From an uncultured Calothrix sp. (GTDB lineage Bacteria; Cyanobacteriota; Cyanobacteriia; Cyanobacteriales; Nostocaceae), in NCBI GenBank assembly GCA_937884685.1, contig CAKZYM010000168.1:1-6164 (forward strand): a DNA stretch of 6,164 bases, written 5' to 3'. Below the pieces are notes generated by a model. The model did not search any database, was not told where the DNA came from, and worked only from the letters and a program-made list of their open reading frames with translations. Below are positions 4,807 to 6,164 of this stretch, one piece after another; the stretch's first letter is position 1; every line of letters starts with the position of its first letter. The position numbers and the translations under genes are program-made.

Positions 4807-6164
4807 CTATTCTCTTCTTTCTTTGATTTTCAAAACAATTTCTTCATGCTTTGATTTAGTAATTGGATAAATATAAGCTATAACAAAGCCAAGTACTAAA
4901 ACTAAAGTTGGGATTGGTCCAATTATTAAACGAATTGCTAATAATGCCGATTCTGGCTGTACGGGTGGTGCTTCAGTTGCTACTGCGGGTATTAATCCCG
5001 ATGAATCTAATATTTTACCTACTAAAAATATCGCTAATGCAACACAAAGTTTTTGGGTTTGGACGACGAATCCGTAAAAAATCCCTTCTCTACGCTGTCC
5101 GGTATTTAATTCATCTAAATCTACTACATCTGGTAACATTGCATAAGGCGTAATGTAGGCAACTGAAATACCAATTCCTGCCATAACTGACAAGATATAC
5201 ATTAATGCAGTTTGTCCCGGTTGCAGAAAGAAAAATCCCGCTTGAGCAATGATTGTCCCTGGGATACCCATGCAGTAAATAGCTTTTTTACCAATTTTTT
5301 GTCCCATGATACTCCAGAAAGGCATTAATATTAATGCGGTTCCTTGGATTGCTAAAGCCATTTGGGTGAAGTGATTTTTTGGTAATTGCATCCAGTCTAC
5401 GACAAAATAAGGTAGTACTGCTGCTGTTACTTGGGTTCCCAACCAAGAACAAAGATAAATCCCCATTACACAAAGAAATGGTTTATTGCTTAAAGCTATT
5501 TTGATTTGTGTTAAAAGCGGTTCTGGTGGTCTACGCTGAATTTGTTCTCGTTGATTTTGAATAATTTTATAGCGTTTATAAGTTCCCCAAACACAAAAGT
5601 AAACAGCTAAAAATGCTATTAAACTAGCAATAGCAGCCATATATAAATAGCTTTGAGGTGCTTCAAAAATCCCTAAAATAATTTGAGCTAAAATTAAAGC
5701 GAAGATACTTCCACCAATTGCAAAAGCAGACCTAAAACCAGTTAAATTAGTACGTTCATTATATGTAGTTGTTAATTCCGCTCCTAGTGTGGAATGAGGA
5801 ATCCATACAGAACTAACAGCAGCGTAATAAATAATATAAATAATAGTATAGTAAGCAAAACGCAGTAATTGATTTTCTATTGCTGGAGTAGTCCAAAGTA
5901 AGAGAAAAGATATTACAAGAGGAATTGCACCAATCAGCATCCAAGGATAGCGTCTACCCAAACGGGAACGAGTTTTATCGCTCAACCAGCCAATTAAAGG
6001 GTCATTTATTGCGTCCCAAGCTTTACCAATTAATATCAAGCTACCAGCTAAACTTGCATTTAAACCGGCAACATTTGTAAAGAAGAATAAGACAAAAAAG
6101 ACTAATATATTATTGGGAATAGCTCCCCCTAACTCTCCAGCACCATAGGCTATTTTGGTTTTGA
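4807..6164 (-). CDS. GPH-family (MFS_2) sugar:cation symporter, 5' end cut by window
   Basis: A polytopic inner-membrane transporter of the glycoside-pentoside-hexuronide:cation symporter family (MelB-like branch of the MFS). The frame stays open to the right edge, so 451 residues are visible and only a short N-terminal part is missing. Visible residues 3-12 read KIAYGAGELG, the family's first-helix signature. The second helix carries WDAINDPLIGWLSDKTRSRLGRR (49-71); Asp50 and Asp54 match the MelB cation-site pair. A late loop LPDVVDLDELNTGQRREGIFYG (about 343-364) is also typical. About 12 hydrophobic segments are present. The position of MelB Asp19 (sugar binding) aligns by eye with Ala14 here, so the substrate is probably not melibiose. 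A TTG at 6037-6039 lies inside the second helix and cannot be the start. The gene precedes the GNAT gene. The true substrate is unknown. Confidence 0.9.
   Translation of the reverse strand, partial: KTKIAYGAGELGGAIPNNILVFFVLFFFTNVAGLNASLAGSLILIGKAWDAINDPLIGWLSDKTRSRLGRRYPWMLIGAIPLVISFLLLWTTPAIENQLLRFAYYTIIYIIYYAAVSSVWIPHSTLGAELTTTYNERTNLTGFRSAFAIGGSIFALILAQIILGIFEAPQSYLYMAAIASLIAFLAVYFCVWGTYKRYKIIQNQREQIQRRPPEPLLTQIKIALSNKPFLCVMGIYLCSWLGTQVTAAVLPYFVVDWMQLPKNHFTQMALAIQGTALILMPFWSIMGQKIGKKAIYCMGIPGTIIAQAGFFFLQPGQTALMYILSVMAGIGISVAYITPYAMLPDVVDLDELNTGQRREGIFYGFVVQTQKLCVALAIFLVGKILDSSGLIPAVATEAPPVQPESALLAIRLIIGPIPTLVLVLGFVIAYIYPITKSKHEEIVLKIKERRE

Noticed and set aside
4908..5473. Two further open frames overlapping the transporter gene (plus strand 4908-5153, minus strand 5288-5473)
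   Set aside because: Both overlap an intact GPH transporter in other frames and show no domain or initiation signal.
6037..6039. TTG as start of the transporter gene
   Set aside because: The frame continues upstream to the window edge with the family's first-helix signature KIAYGAGELG, so the gene is only cut by the window.

Overview
The window looks like chromosomal DNA of a filamentous, probably heterocyst-forming cyanobacterium of the Calothrix/Rivularia/Nostoc type. Three things suggest this: the typical cyanobacterial ATP synthase order atp1 then a-subunit, arrays of short heptanucleotide repeats (STRR-like), and interspersed palindromic repeats of the kind common in Nostocales. The genus cannot be fixed from this sequence alone.

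Layout. Positions 1-181 hold no gene but contain an interspersed palindromic repeat, downstream of the a-subunit gene in an operon that should continue past the left edge. The minus-strand genes atpB (subunit a, 182-928) and atp1 (1005-1445) are the first two genes of the F0 part of the ATP synthase operon. A 503-base gap (1446-1948) holds a candidate NtcA-type promoter for the operon, a possible 40-codon plus-strand small gene, and a 100-base G-rich/heptad repeat tract. A minus-strand class I SAM-dependent methyltransferase (1949-3124) has its stop codon inside that tract and its start codon two bases from a second heptad array. Positions 3125-3484 hold that array, a 76-base element with 13-base inverted ends, and a promoter for the plus-strand gene at 3485-4213, an exported four-cysteine protein whose N-terminal half resembles the NTR/TIMP fold. 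Convergent to it lies a minus-strand GNAT acetyltransferase (4285-4764), preceded upstream by a third heptad array and a GPH-family sugar:cation symporter (4807 to beyond the right edge), whose N-terminus is cut by the window.

Functionally, only atp1 and atpB form an evident unit: assembly factor plus proton-channel subunit of the thylakoid/plasma-membrane F-type ATP synthase. The other genes look like independent accessory genes. No phage, CRISPR, tRNA, rRNA or toxin-antitoxin locus was found. The most notable non-genic feature is that three separate heptanucleotide arrays sit exactly at gene ends, so that one supplies a stop codon, one forms a 5' leader, and one contains a false start codon.
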